DNA of 64,000 nt. Source: Pseudomonadota bacterium (GTDB taxonomy: Bacteria; Pseudomonadota; Gammaproteobacteria; Steroidobacterales; Steroidobacteraceae). The DNA lies in contig JAJZUT010000006.1 of NCBI GenBank assembly GCA_021847105.1, positions 1-64,000 on the forward strand. The letters run 5' to 3'. The notes beneath the pieces were generated by a model that was not told the origin of the DNA, ran no database searches, and worked only from the letters and a program-made list of their open reading frames with translations. Numbering within the stretch: the stretch's first letter is position 1; each line of letters opens with the position of its first letter. A program made the position numbers and the translations under genes. This document shows, one piece after another, positions 1 to 8,721 of the stretch.

Positions 1-46
1 GTCGTCGGCGTCGCTCCAGCTCCTTGCGTTTCTCTGAGTGCTTCAT
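1..46 (-). CDS. N-terminus of an unidentified gene, cut by the left window edge
   Basis: Fifteen codons are visible, starting with ATG and reading MKHSEKRKELERRRR, a very basic and charged N-terminus. A GGGG stretch lies 5 to 8 bases upstream and could be a ribosome binding site. The start sits directly beside a strong inverted repeat, as expected for a self-regulated small gene. No family can be assigned from 15 residues; the call rests only on start, binding site and context. Confidence 0.3.
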   Translation of the reverse strand, partial: MKHSEKRKELERRRR

Positions 47-47
47 C

Positions 48-77
48 AGTACCCCGAATGTAACCATTCCGGGTACT
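48..77. promoter_or_regulatory. 13-bp inverted repeat, possible operator
   Basis: The arms AGTACCCCGAATG (48-60) and CATTCCGGGTACT (65-77) match at 12 of 13 positions around a 4-base spacer. The element abuts the ATG at 46 of the minus-strand gene and overlaps its presumed ribosome binding site, and it lies 22 bases before the plus-strand helicase fragment. There is no T-run, so a repressor site is more likely than a terminator. This is inference from symmetry and position only. Confidence 0.4.
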
Positions 78-99
78 TGGACCGCAAGAAGCGCAAAAA

Positions 100-750
100 G
101 TGTCACTCACTTACGCATTTCTCAATAGCGAGCGGGAGCGGTATCTGAATGCGCTCGAGAGCGTGCAGCCCGGATTTCGAGGTGAGCGTGCCCCGGATGC
201 CGACGAGGAATCGGGTGGGCTACTTCTGCCCAATGTACGTCTTGCGAACGGCGCGACCCGCCAGGATCTACGCCAGCGACTCATGCTGAGCTTTAACACT
301 CCCTTCTATCCCGACATCCTAGTCGCATCGAGCGTCCTGGCTGAAGGCGTCGACTTGCACCTGAATTGCCGGTTCGTACTCCACCACGACTTGAGCTGGA
401 ATCCGAGCGACATTGAACAGCGAACGGGACGCGTTGACCGCATCGAATGCAAGGCCGAGAAGGTGATCAAGCCTGTGGAGGTGTACATGCCCTTCGTGGC
501 CGAAACGCAGGATGAGAAGCAGTTCCGCGTGGTGATGGATCGCGAAAGATGGTTTCAAGTTCTCATGGGTGAGGACTATCGCCTGGACGAGACAACAATC
601 GATGCGATGGCCCAGCGCATTCCGTTGCCGCGCGCTGCTGCGCAAGCGCTGTCATTCGCGCTGGAGGTTGTGGCGGAAGATCCATCAGGCCCTGGGGAAG
701 TCAATATACAGAGTCCGAGTGGCCATCCGCTCAAGGAAGCCGCAGCTTGA
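100..750 (+). pseudogene. C-terminal fragment of an SNF2-like helicase
   Basis: Only the end of a superfamily-2 helicase is present. Residues about 75-87 (VASSVLAEGVDLH) match motif V and residues about 107-115 (QRTGRVDRI) carry the arginine-finger motif VI. The following segment (QDEKQFRVVMDRERWFQVLMGED) belongs to the C-terminal tail of large helicases found in defence islands. Walker A, the DEAD/DEAH box and the rest of the motor are missing, and an in-frame stop occurs at 61-63, so the frame does not continue upstream. The nominal start is GTG at 100. Full-length relatives are around 1,000 residues; this 216-residue remnant should not be an active motor. It converges on the AddA-like gene. 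Confidence 0.75.
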
Positions 751-791
751 TGCTTCAATCTGGAGCAACACGACCGGCACAGCACCCACGT

Positions 792-811
792 GGTCGGCGG
801 CTTCGCCGACC
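792..811. other. 8-bp hairpin between two converging genes
   Basis: GGTCGGCG and CGCCGACC form a perfect 8-bp stem around a GCTT loop, midway between the stop of the helicase fragment (750) and the stop of the minus-strand nuclease gene (918). No T-run follows directly on either strand; a T6 run lies about 25 bases further at 837-842. It could act as a bidirectional terminator, but that is not established. Confidence 0.3.
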
Positions 812-917
812 TTCGAGTCCCCAGCAGTCAAGTCGCTTTTTTAGACCAACCAGGGCTCGGTCTTGCCGCGCCCGCCAAACGAGACCAAGCTCGTGCAATT
901 CGAGTCGGCTCTGCAGC

Positions 918-3900
918 TCACGGCACGCCTGCCGCTATCCGAATCGCTCCCGCCGCAACCGGCAGAACGATCCAAGCTTCTGCGACCGGACGGTCCGTCG
1001 CGCGAGCCAGCGCGTCCGCATAGACGGACAACTGCCCGCCGTGCTCGCCGGCAATTTGATCCCACCGGTCCCTCGGCGCGGGATTCGCCTTGTGGTCGAG
1101 AAGCACCCAGCCGCCCTTCGTCTCCAGGAGCAAGTCGATGCGCCCGTGCATGACCTGCCCGTTGGGCAGAATCGACTCGATGGGGATCTCCGCGTGGCGC
1201 CGGCAATCCGGCCAGCGGGAGGAAATCCATCTGTCGAGCGCGCCGATCTGCCGCACCAGACCGGAAGGTTCGATCGCCCCCTTCAACCCGAAGCCATCCA
1301 GGATCCGCGCGGCGCGCGTTTCATCCAGGGGCACGTCCGGGTCGGTGAACGCCGTCGCGATACATGCGTGAATGGCGTTGCCGAGTGCCGTCATGTCGGT
1401 TCCCGCCTCCAGCGCGATCCTCTCCCCTACCGACACGGCATCCACGACTTTGCCTGACCCGGTGGCGACGGCGGAAGGGACAAGAGTTGCCGGCAGGCGG
1501 TCCGTGCGCGAGGCGGGAGCGGGGAACCACCGAAGGCCTGAATCCGGCTCGGGCGTCACGGGCATGGCATCGGGTGCGTCGAGCGTCCGGAAGTCGCACG
1601 GAACAGTCGATCCATCCGTCAGGATTATGGATTCACCCGCAACGTCCGGCGCGAGCCAGGGAGCATTCAGGGAAGCGAGCCATTCGCACGCGCCCTTCTT
1701 CGCGGGAAAGGCGAGCACCAGAAAGTCGCGCGCGCGGGTCATGCTCACGTACAAGAGACGCTTGGCCTCGTCGATCGCCTCAGTACGCAGACGAACGCCT
1801 GCTGGCGCCTTCGCGATCGTGTCGGCGATGTCGACCTTCTTCTGGGCACCGAAGGGCCACGGCCAATAGCGGATCCAGCGATCCTTGAGTGGCGCCGAGA
1901 CGTCGAAACCCGCGTCGGATCGCGCGCCCACCGACCAGAGTCGGTCCTGAATTTCCTTCTCCAGATCGAGAAGAACGACGATGGGCCACTCCAGCCCCTT
2001 GGCCGCGTGATGCGTCATGACCTTGACTGCATCCACCGGTGGCTCGGCGAGCATGTCGAGTCCCGCTTCCGCCTGCTCACCAAGCCACAGGATCAGCCCC
2101 GACACCGTCGCAGGCTCGCGCCGCGCGAGACATGCTTCCTCGTAGGTGCGCGCGAGTCCGAGCACGGCCTGCAGGTTAGCAAGCCGGACGCGCGCGACGA
2201 GTTCATTGCGCCGCCAACGGAGCACCCGTCCCGCCAAGTCACATTGCGCGACCACGAGTTCCAATGCCGCGTACGGCGAAAGCAGCGGCGCCTGCTCGCG
2301 CAGCTTCGCGATCCGTGCAAGCACGGGGTGACCTGCCTGCCCGCCGTCACGCCACAGGGCGCCGTCGCCACCGCCTTCGAGATGGCGAAGGCGATCTGCC
2401 AGCCACGACTCCGGCTCCTCGCAGTCGGCGAGTGCAGCGATCTCCGCGCTCGCCAACGTGTCCCGGGGATCGTTGAACCGCCGCAGGCACGCAAGGGCCA
2501 ATACGGCTTCCGGGGTAGAAAGCAGCCCCGCCTGCTGCGTTGCCCACGGAACGGATGCGGACCGCAAGGCAGCGGCCACCGTCTGGACGCCGACGTTGGT
2601 CTTGGAGAGCACTGCGATGTCGCCGTAATGCGCAGCGCGAGGATTGCCGGCTGCCGGGTCGACAACCTGGTACCCGGAAGCGACAAGGGCCTTGATGCCT
2701 GCGGCGAGCGCCGCGGCTCGCTCCTGGGCGTTCCTGCCGTTCAGCACCCAATTGCCGAACCCAGGATCGGCCACCAGTTCCTGGCGAACGGGTGCGAGCT
2801 CGACCTCCGCGCGCGACAGCCCGGGAGCGAACGCATCGCCGAATACGCCGTTGACCACGCGAACCAGCTTCGGTCGCGAACGCCGTGATTGCCCAAGGAC
2901 CTCCTTGGAGCCGCCGAGGTTCGGCAGGTTGCCAAGGACGGCTTTCATCAGTTCCGCGTCGCTGCCTCGAAAGCCGTAGATGGCTTGCTTGATGTCGCCG
3001 ACCCACACCGTTTCGCGGGCGATGCGGGCAAGGCGCAGGAAGAGCTCCAGTTGGATGGGGCTGGTGTCCTGAAATTCGTCCACGAGAAGCAAATCGAGTT
3101 CCTCGGACAATGCGTTCACGACTTCGCGCTTCTCGAGCAACCCGAGGAACAGGTGCTCCTGGTCCACGAAATCGATCACGCCCAACTCGCGCTTGCGCTG
3201 GGCGTAGGCGGCGAGCGCCCTCGAAGCGAGCGCAAAAATTGCCGTCAAGTAGCGCTCGATGTCCTGCCGCAGCTGCGGATGCGCCGGAAAGCGGCTCGCA
3301 ATGTCGGCAATCTGCTGCGCGATCGTCTTGAGGCCGGCTTCGGGTGCGGCCTTGGATAGCCTCACCCAGTCGGCCCACGCCGCGGTCCCGCTGCGGACCA
3401 GCCGCAACGTCTCTCGGGCCAGCGCAATGTAGTCGGCTGTGTTCTTCTTGCCCGTCGCCCGCTTTTCGATCTCCGTGACCACCGTCTCGATCGCCACCGA
3501 GAGCAATGCGTCGAGATTGTCCGCGGTCGCAGCGGGGAAGTGCGCAAGCAGCTCATTCGCATTGCGGGCGCCCAACGCGACGAGCCGGGACGGCGCGACA
3601 TCGTTTGCGCGCGCCTGGTCGATGATGGCCTTCAGCGCGTCTTGCCAACTTTCGATACCCAGCCTTCGGGCAAGCTCGACGATATCCTGCACGGTTGCTA
3701 GGTCGGAGACCGAGTCGATCGCCTCTCGCACGAGCGCGCCCGCCTGCTCTTCCTCCAGCACGCGCTGCTCCGGAGCGAGCCCCGCCTCGAATGCGAAGCG
3801 TTCGAGGAAGCCCCCGCACACGCTGTTCACCGTGCCGATTCGCGCCTGTCCTATTGAATTGGCGAGCGCGAATTCGCCTTTTTCGAGAAGGGCTGTCCGG

Positions 3901-4064
3901 ACCCGTTCGCGAAGCTCCGTGGCCGCTTTGCGGGTGAAGGTCGTCGCGATCACCCCGCCGGGTGCCGCCTGCCCCGAGCTGAGTTTCTCGTGGAGGATTT
4001 GCGTGAGACGGTAGGTCTTGCCGCTGCCTGCCCCTGCGCTAACGAACCTGAGTGTGCCGGCCAT
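918..4064 (-). CDS. AddA/RecB-like UvrD-family helicase with C-terminal PD-(D/E)XK nuclease
   Basis: A 1,048-residue superfamily-1A helicase-nuclease. Walker A is SAGAGSGKT at residues 9-17, motif Ia TTFTRKAATELRERV near 41-55, motif II VDEFQD near 327, motif III GDIKQAIYGFRG, motif V VMTHHAAKGLEWP and motif VI RLLYVSMTRARD. The last 150 residues hold a RecB-type nuclease: GRIDLLLET, then the catalytic pair in LLDHKAN, then QLSVYAD. Both active sites look intact, so an ATP-driven 3'-5' translocase that also cuts DNA is expected. ATG at 4064 lies 3 bases after the stop of the AddB-like gene, so the two form one operon and probably one complex. It resembles AddA of AddAB, but the island setting with SNF2-like and HNH relics suggests an accessory or defence variant rather than housekeeping recombination. 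Confidence 0.85.
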   Translation of the reverse strand: MAGTLRFVSAGAGSGKTYRLTQILHEKLSSGQAAPGGVIATTFTRKAATELRERVRTALLEKGEFALANSIGQARIGTVNSVCGGFLERFAFEAGLAPEQRVLEEEQAGALVREAIDSVSDLATVQDIVELARRLGIESWQDALKAIIDQARANDVAPSRLVALGARNANELLAHFPAATADNLDALLSVAIETVVTEIEKRATGKKNTADYIALARETLRLVRSGTAAWADWVRLSKAAPEAGLKTIAQQIADIASRFPAHPQLRQDIERYLTAIFALASRALAAYAQRKRELGVIDFVDQEHLFLGLLEKREVVNALSEELDLLLVDEFQDTSPIQLELFLRLARIARETVWVGDIKQAIYGFRGSDAELMKAVLGNLPNLGGSKEVLGQSRRSRPKLVRVVNGVFGDAFAPGLSRAEVELAPVRQELVADPGFGNWVLNGRNAQERAAALAAGIKALVASGYQVVDPAAGNPRAAHYGDIAVLSKTNVGVQTVAAALRSASVPWATQQAGLLSTPEAVLALACLRRFNDPRDTLASAEIAALADCEEPESWLADRLRHLEGGGDGALWRDGGQAGHPVLARIAKLREQAPLLSPYAALELVVAQCDLAGRVLRWRRNELVARVRLANLQAVLGLARTYEEACLARREPATVSGLILWLGEQAEAGLDMLAEPPVDAVKVMTHHAAKGLEWPIVVLLDLEKEIQDRLWSVGARSDAGFDVSAPLKDRWIRYWPWPFGAQKKVDIADTIAKAPAGVRLRTEAIDEAKRLLYVSMTRARDFLVLAFPAKKGACEWLASLNAPWLAPDVAGESIILTDGSTVPCDFRTLDAPDAMPVTPEPDSGLRWFPAPASRTDRLPATLVPSAVATGSGKVVDAVSVGERIALEAGTDMTALGNAIHACIATAFTDPDVPLDETRAARILDGFGLKGAIEPSGLVRQIGALDRWISSRWPDCRRHAEIPIESILPNGQVMHGRIDLLLETKGGWVLLDHKANPAPRDRWDQIAGEHGGQLSVYADALARATDRPVAEAWIVLPVAAGAIRIAAGVP

Positions 4065-4067
4065 CGA

Positions 4068-6698
4068 TCAGTCCTCCCACCCGGCAAGCCAGCGGTAATC
4101 GTTGTACGCCTCCGGTAACTGCTCCGGCTCGAGCGCATCGGGCGGAGCCACCGACTCGCCGGAGGGCTCAATGTCTTCGGCGGCAACCTCGATCATTCCC
4201 GCATCGATCTGAGACCGGCGCCATTTCCAAGCGGCGACGAACCGCTCCCAAAGCAGCGGGGTGGATCCCGCGCCGCCAGATTGAACGGGGCGTGCCTGCG
4301 GAAAAAATGCCGTGTCCGGCGCGAGCAGACGAGAGGCCTCGAGGATGAAGTAGGAAACGTGCGGCCACGCGCCGGTTTCCTGACGCAGCATCTCGGCATA
4401 GATAGCGAGTTGCAGGTGTCGATTCTTCGCGAGCCGTTCCTGATAGTAAGTGGCGCCGGCCCACTTCATGTCGACGATGGCCCGCTGGCCGGATTTGTTG
4501 CCAACGACAAGATCCGCAGTCCCGTCGAGAACGCCGCCGGGGAACTTTCCGGCAAGGTCACGCTCAGGCTCAACCGCATCAACCTTCGCCGCCCCGAACT
4601 GCCGCTGGATTTCCATGATTGCACGCTCCAGTGAGGAGCGCAGCCGTTCGCAGTCCGCGCGCCGCCCCGGCATCAGCAAAACCGCACCCTCCTCCGCCAC
4701 GACAATCGCGAACTCCCGCGAAAGCCAGGCTCTGAATGCGTCGCCACGAAGGGCTGGCGCGCCGGCGGCGCGAAAGAACCGATCGATCAGCCGATGGGCG
4801 AGATTGCCGTAGAGCCGGTTTCCGTCGGCTACCGCCAGAAGGTTGGACGGGTTGAGCCGGGCCGCGTACCTGAGGACCCACTGATAGGGAGCATTCAGGA
4901 ATACGTCGACGCTGGAATAGGATTCGTTGGCGCGAAGCGGAATCTTCGCTTCGGGCGGTAACCTCCACCACCGCCTGCGTCTGGGCAGAGGCGCGTGGGC
5001 AATGGCCGGGAGGCTATTTCCCGCCCGACCTGTCACAAGATCCTCCAGAGGCCCCGGCCGGACGCCTTCGAGAAGCCACTGGATTTCCTGCCACAGGGGG
5101 TGCATCTCCTCGGCCGGAGGGGGAAGGACGAGCACGAGGGACTTGCGCGCGTTCAGGATCGGCCTTAGCCAATTCTCCCCTCGCCGCGCCAGCACCACGC
5201 TGAGGGGCGGCAGCTCCGCCCCGGCCCTTTCGAGCGACGCCATCTCGCTCCTGCTCCACGGATAGTGATCCGGCAGCGATGGCGCTCCCATCTGCCACCA
5301 GATCACCCGATCGAAGGGTTCGACCAGTGCGGCAGGGTCGGACGCCGAAGGTACGCATCCGACCTGGGCGTGCATCGCAAAGTTGGGCGCACCTTGCGCC
5401 GTGCACTGGGAAACCAGCGCCTCGAGTTCCGTCGGAGTGAGTGCGGATTCCCCTTGCGCAGCCAATGCTTCCAGGACTGTCGTCACTGCGCTGGCCTGTG
5501 CCAAACCCGTGGCGGCGGCGGCGCTGCGAAAGGTGTTCTGGTCTGAAAGTCTGGCGCCAAAGTAGTCTCGAACCCCGCGGGCTACTTCGAGCAGCGCCGC
5601 GACCGGTGCCCCCCGCGCCGGGCTGTACCGCGGATGCTCGACCCAGAACGCCAGAGCTCGGCGAAGATCGGTGGCCCGTTCGGGGTAGCGAACCACGATT
5701 TCCTCGATCGCTTCGCACCAGCGCGGGCCACCGACACCGGGATGCTGCGAGATCACCTCGGCCAGCCGCCAGCGGGCGTAGCCGGGCACCGGCCCGATAG
5801 GGTGGGAGAGAAACTGGAGCAGCGCATAGACATCGAGCGGCTCCCAGACCGTGGCAAGCGCGAGCGGCAGGACCTGAAGCGCAGGCGCCAACGGACTCGA
5901 ATCCTGGAATCCCTGCCGAGCGACATCGACGGCATCGAGAGTCGCATCGAGCAGCGACCGGCTCTGCTCGGCGACGATCGCAACCCCTTCCTGCGGCGAT
6001 GTGAGACCGTGTCCGACCCAGCGCGCGGCGACCAGACCCGTCTCCGCGCGCACGACGCACAGGCTGCCGTCGTCTGACCAGGCAATCTTCCCGTCGGGCT
6101 TCTTGCCCTCACGCGCGGCCTTGAGTGCGGCCTGGAGCTTCCCAAGCACCGTATTCGGGGCTGCCGATGGACCGTACGCCCTGATCGCCCGCACCGGCAG
6201 CTTCGCGAGCACTTCCCGCCAACGCTTTGGAAATGACTCCATCGGGTCGACCAGCTCAATGCTATTGATCTTCGATTGCTGTCGAGAGAGCAACTCGGCT
6301 ACTCGAACCAGTCGCTCGCCGATTGACGGAAACACAAGATTGCGTGCAGCGGTCTCGACGGTGGCCATTTCGGCGATGCGGACGCCTGCATCGGGCGGTG
6401 ACTCACCGGTCCAGCCGTGCAGATACCAAGCGTCGCGCCAAGACAGGAGCGACGCTGATGTTCCGATCGGGTCGACGCCGAACGAGGCGTGGTAGAAGCA
6501 ATCCGGCGTGTCGTACCGCTTGAGACATTCGCGGTACTGTGTTACTCGCTGTGCAGGCGCGCAGTCAGCACGCAGCAAGCCGAGGCGCGTCTCAAGCAGG
6601 TTCAGCATTCCCAGTGGGCCAAACACCGGCTTTCCCAGTCGATTTGCCGGACGCCAGCCATGGTCTCCGTCCAATACCAATCCAAGAGTGATCTCCAT
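4068..6698 (-). CDS. AddB-like PD-(D/E)XK nuclease, partner of the AddA-like protein
   Basis: An 876-residue protein whose C-terminal third is a PD-(D/E)XK nuclease: GTADLVVGN, then AIVDMKWAG with the D-x-K pair, then LQLAIYAEML as the Q-x3-Y motif. The first 650 residues look like an inactivated helicase scaffold and have no Walker A, as in AddB. Genuine AddB usually carries a four-cysteine iron-sulphur cluster around its nuclease; here the position before the nuclease reads YQWVLRY instead of a CPF-type motif and no C-terminal Cys cluster is seen. Start ATG at 6698. It is the first gene of the pair with the AddA-like protein. Family placement is confident; the biological role, DNA-end processing or phage defence, is inferred. 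Confidence 0.75.
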   Translation of the reverse strand: MEITLGLVLDGDHGWRPANRLGKPVFGPLGMLNLLETRLGLLRADCAPAQRVTQYRECLKRYDTPDCFYHASFGVDPIGTSASLLSWRDAWYLHGWTGESPPDAGVRIAEMATVETAARNLVFPSIGERLVRVAELLSRQQSKINSIELVDPMESFPKRWREVLAKLPVRAIRAYGPSAAPNTVLGKLQAALKAAREGKKPDGKIAWSDDGSLCVVRAETGLVAARWVGHGLTSPQEGVAIVAEQSRSLLDATLDAVDVARQGFQDSSPLAPALQVLPLALATVWEPLDVYALLQFLSHPIGPVPGYARWRLAEVISQHPGVGGPRWCEAIEEIVVRYPERATDLRRALAFWVEHPRYSPARGAPVAALLEVARGVRDYFGARLSDQNTFRSAAAATGLAQASAVTTVLEALAAQGESALTPTELEALVSQCTAQGAPNFAMHAQVGCVPSASDPAALVEPFDRVIWWQMGAPSLPDHYPWSRSEMASLERAGAELPPLSVVLARRGENWLRPILNARKSLVLVLPPPAEEMHPLWQEIQWLLEGVRPGPLEDLVTGRAGNSLPAIAHAPLPRRRRWWRLPPEAKIPLRANESYSSVDVFLNAPYQWVLRYAARLNPSNLLAVADGNRLYGNLAHRLIDRFFRAAGAPALRGDAFRAWLSREFAIVVAEEGAVLLMPGRRADCERLRSSLERAIMEIQRQFGAAKVDAVEPERDLAGKFPGGVLDGTADLVVGNKSGQRAIVDMKWAGATYYQERLAKNRHLQLAIYAEMLRQETGAWPHVSYFILEASRLLAPDTAFFPQARPVQSGGAGSTPLLWERFVAAWKWRRSQIDAGMIEVAAEDIEPSGESVAPPDALEPEQLPEAYNDYRWLAGWED

Positions 6699-7003
6699 CG
6701 AATCGCCTCAGCCGCTACCCAACGCCCGCAGCCATCTGTGATCAAGCCGCTTGGAGTTACCCCAATTCCTTCCCCCGAAAACGACGCGCCAAAGTGCGCC
6801 GCGGTACCCCCGCCCGAGATAGCAGACAGACTCATCCGCAAGACCGGGACACGATTGCCGCAGATTCATCGAGGGACCCATTCCTGGCACGAATGTCCCG
6901 CCACACCCAGCATGTCGCTCTCGTCCGCGCAAATACCGCCGCGACCTTCTCGGTCTAATAAGCCGGAAACACCATCCGCGCCAATCCAAGCCACGAGCCG
7001 AAT
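6699..7003. other. Spacer without a supportable gene
   Basis: About 300 bases between the AddB-like start and the HNH-type fragment. Short frames exist on both strands but show no recognisable family and no convincing ribosome binding site. It should contain the promoter of the AddB/AddA-like operon, although no clear -35/-10 pair stands out. Confidence 0.4.
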
Positions 7004-7450
7004 TCATGGACGTCCGTTCACCGCGTCCGCGAGAGTGCTGTCCTCCGCCACATCGGAAGATGACTCAACCAGAAGGCGGTCTTCCGCTTCCAGAACGGCT
7101 TTCAGGTCAATGATGTGGAGCTTGTTGAAGAAGACGGTCAGCTCCCTGTCAGCAAGAACTACGGTCAGCTCATTCCCTTGTAGCGCTTGAAACGCATGCC
7201 GCAATGTATCTCTGGAGCCGTTCACGAGCTGGAACATAGCCGAATGGTTCGGGCAAAGAGCGAGATAGTTCTGCAGATGATACTTCCTCAGGTCCGGGAA
7301 GAGAGGAACGACCTCGAAGTATTCCTGTCCAATGTCGAGTTTGAAGGGCAGAGGCCCCTTGCAAATCTGGCAAGTCATCTCCCCTTCTCTGTTCCTGTAA
7401 CGCTCCCGCAAGTAGGCTTCGGCTTGCGCCTTGACATCGCCCACCGCCAT
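7004..7450 (-). pseudogene. HNH-like zinc-cluster domain, probably the C-terminal remnant of a larger defence-island protein
   Basis: The core is TCQICKGPLPFK, then NYLALCPNHSAMFQ: paired Cys-x2-Cys and Cys-x2-His positions typical of HNH-like treble-clef domains. From general knowledge, very similar segments form the extreme C-terminus of proteins of more than 1,000 residues in helicase/nuclease defence islands, so this 148-residue frame is probably a truncated leftover. ATG at 7450 is the last start before the homologous part. A TTG at 7543 overlaps the upstream gene's stop by 4 bases and would allow coupled translation, but the 31 extra residues look non-homologous. Base composition here is lower in GC than in most of the window, consistent with transfer. 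Confidence 0.55.
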
Positions 7451-7539
7451 CACGGCGGCGACGTAGCATGGGGGGCGCTCACAAGGAAGTCCATGTTGCC
7501 CTATAATCCGCGCGAATCCATCTGGTGTGGCTTTGGATT

Positions 7540-7917
7540 TCAATTCAGGGCCACCAGCGCGACGATCGCGAACAAGACCACGAGCATCACGGCTCCTTGG
7601 AGTTGGGGGCTCTCTTCTTTCTCACCAGTCACACGATTTGCGAATATCTCGCAATTGTTGGTCACAAGGTGATAGGCCTTCGGGGCGCACAATGCCGAGA
7701 GCACGTGCTGGAGTGTCGGCCAATATTTCTCTGCCGGGACGGATCGCTCGATCTTGACATCTTGACCGTTCGCAAACTCTTCCACGGTAGAGATGTGCTC
7801 GCCGCGCTGCGGCGTGCAGTGCGCGACTTGACCGTCGGGCAACAGCACACCGAGGTGGCGCAGATTGGCAGTCGCTTGGCGGGATATCACCGAGATTGAG
7901 CGTCCTGGGTCGATCAT
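7540..7917 (-). CDS. LRAT-like papain-fold protein with C-terminal membrane anchor
   Basis: A 125-residue protein. RHLGVLLPDGQVAH supplies His21 and His33, and VTNNCEIFANRV supplies Cys89. This His...His...NCE pattern is that of the LRAT/NlpC-P60 papain-like superfamily, whose members are thiol acyltransferases or hydrolases. Residues about 108-124 form one hydrophobic helix that ends the protein, so the catalytic part should face the cytoplasm or periplasm from a membrane tail. ATG at 7917 is preferred because AGGTGG lies 7 bases upstream; an in-frame ATG at 7956 would overlap the preceding gene. It directly follows a membrane-anchored XRE regulator, suggesting one functional pair. Substrate and role are unknown. 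Confidence 0.65.
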   Translation of the reverse strand: MIDPGRSISVISRQATANLRHLGVLLPDGQVAHCTPQRGEHISTVEEFANGQDVKIERSVPAEKYWPTLQHVLSALCAPKAYHLVTNNCEIFANRVTGEKEESPQLQGAVMLVVLFAIVALVALN

Positions 7918-7928
7918 TCCGGCACCAC

Positions 7929-8198
7929 CTACGACTTCGATGCAGTAAGAAGCCATACAAGTGCCGCAATGACGCCGGCGGTGAAGAGCAGGTTTTTCAC
8001 CTCACTCTTGGCCTGTTCCCGCTTGGCCGCCACGGTCGCTGCAAACTGCTGCATCAGGGCGGCTTGATAGGCGGACGGGAAGGCAGACTCGTTCTCCCAT
8101 TTGCTCACGGTCATGAAATGCACCCCGAACAGCTGCGCAAACTGTACTTGTGACAGTCCCATGGCGCTTCGCAGTTCGAGGATTTGTTCGCCCGTCAT
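7929..8198 (-). CDS. XRE-family DNA-binding protein with C-terminal transmembrane helix
   Basis: An 89-residue protein. Residues 6-52 (LRSAMGLSQVQFAQLFGV, then TVSKWENE) are a Cro/CI helix-turn-helix, a basic Lys/Glu-rich linker follows, and residues about 70-86 are a single hydrophobic helix. A membrane-tethered XRE regulator is unusual and implies that DNA binding or release is coupled to an event at the membrane. It is the first gene of a two-gene unit with the LRAT-like protein 11 bases downstream. The 60 bases upstream are AT-rich, with TATTAT on the minus strand (8215-8210) as a possible -10 and a loose TAAGC/GCTTA dyad. Confidence 0.75.
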   Translation of the reverse strand: MTGEQILELRSAMGLSQVQFAQLFGVHFMTVSKWENESAFPSAYQAALMQQFAATVAAKREQAKSEVKNLLFTAGVIAALVWLLTASKS

Positions 8199-8537
8199 GC
8201 CTAATCCGAATAATAAGCCTTGCCGCTATGTTATCGCTTACTTTATGGCGTGGTCAAGAAGCCAAACCTGGCGGCAATAGTGCTGGGCGGGTAGCCGTGC
8301 TCAGATGGACCGTGGCAGTGAGCGGTCTGTGCGGGGGCACGCTCCCCTTCCAGTGGGCGGCGCTCCTGCGCCAATAGGAGGCCTTCCACGGCATCCTGAA
8401 CCGGTTACGCTCCCGCAGCGCCGGAACCTTCGGAGGATGGTCGGGAATGGCTACGGAGCGGACCCGATGGGATCAGGTGAAATGGCGAGGACCACGATCT
8501 CCCGTCCTGAAGGCGCAGCGTGCTAAAGGGTCAGGGT

Positions 8538-8556
8538 CGTGACAAATCCGTGACAA
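8538..8556. repeat. Two direct CGTGACAA repeats, 11-base period
   Basis: CGTGACAA occurs at 8538-8545 and again at 8549-8556, about 105 bases before the tRNA-derived attachment scar, within 8199-8661 where no gene is supportable. Short direct repeats next to an attachment site can be arm-type integrase or excisionase sites; that reading is speculative. Confidence 0.25.
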
Positions 8557-8661
8557 CGGAGGCACCTCGCGGGTGATTTTGGCAGGGTTCACCCGGGGCC
8601 AGGCACGTGCTAAGCTATTGATGTTTTTAGACTTTCAGTCGCGTGAGGGTGGGCTCAAAGG

Positions 8662-8710
<49 letters not shown>

Positions 8711-8721
8711 TCCAGGGAAGG

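Noticed and set aside
792..842. Rho-independent terminator between the first two converging genes
   Set aside because: The hairpin is good but the T-run lies about 25 bases away, too far for a standard terminator; kept only as a hairpin.
918..7450. A named anti-phage system such as DISARM or BREX
   Set aside because: The diagnostic genes (DUF1998 proteins, PLD nuclease, PglZ, methyltransferases) are absent; only general helicase and nuclease families are present.
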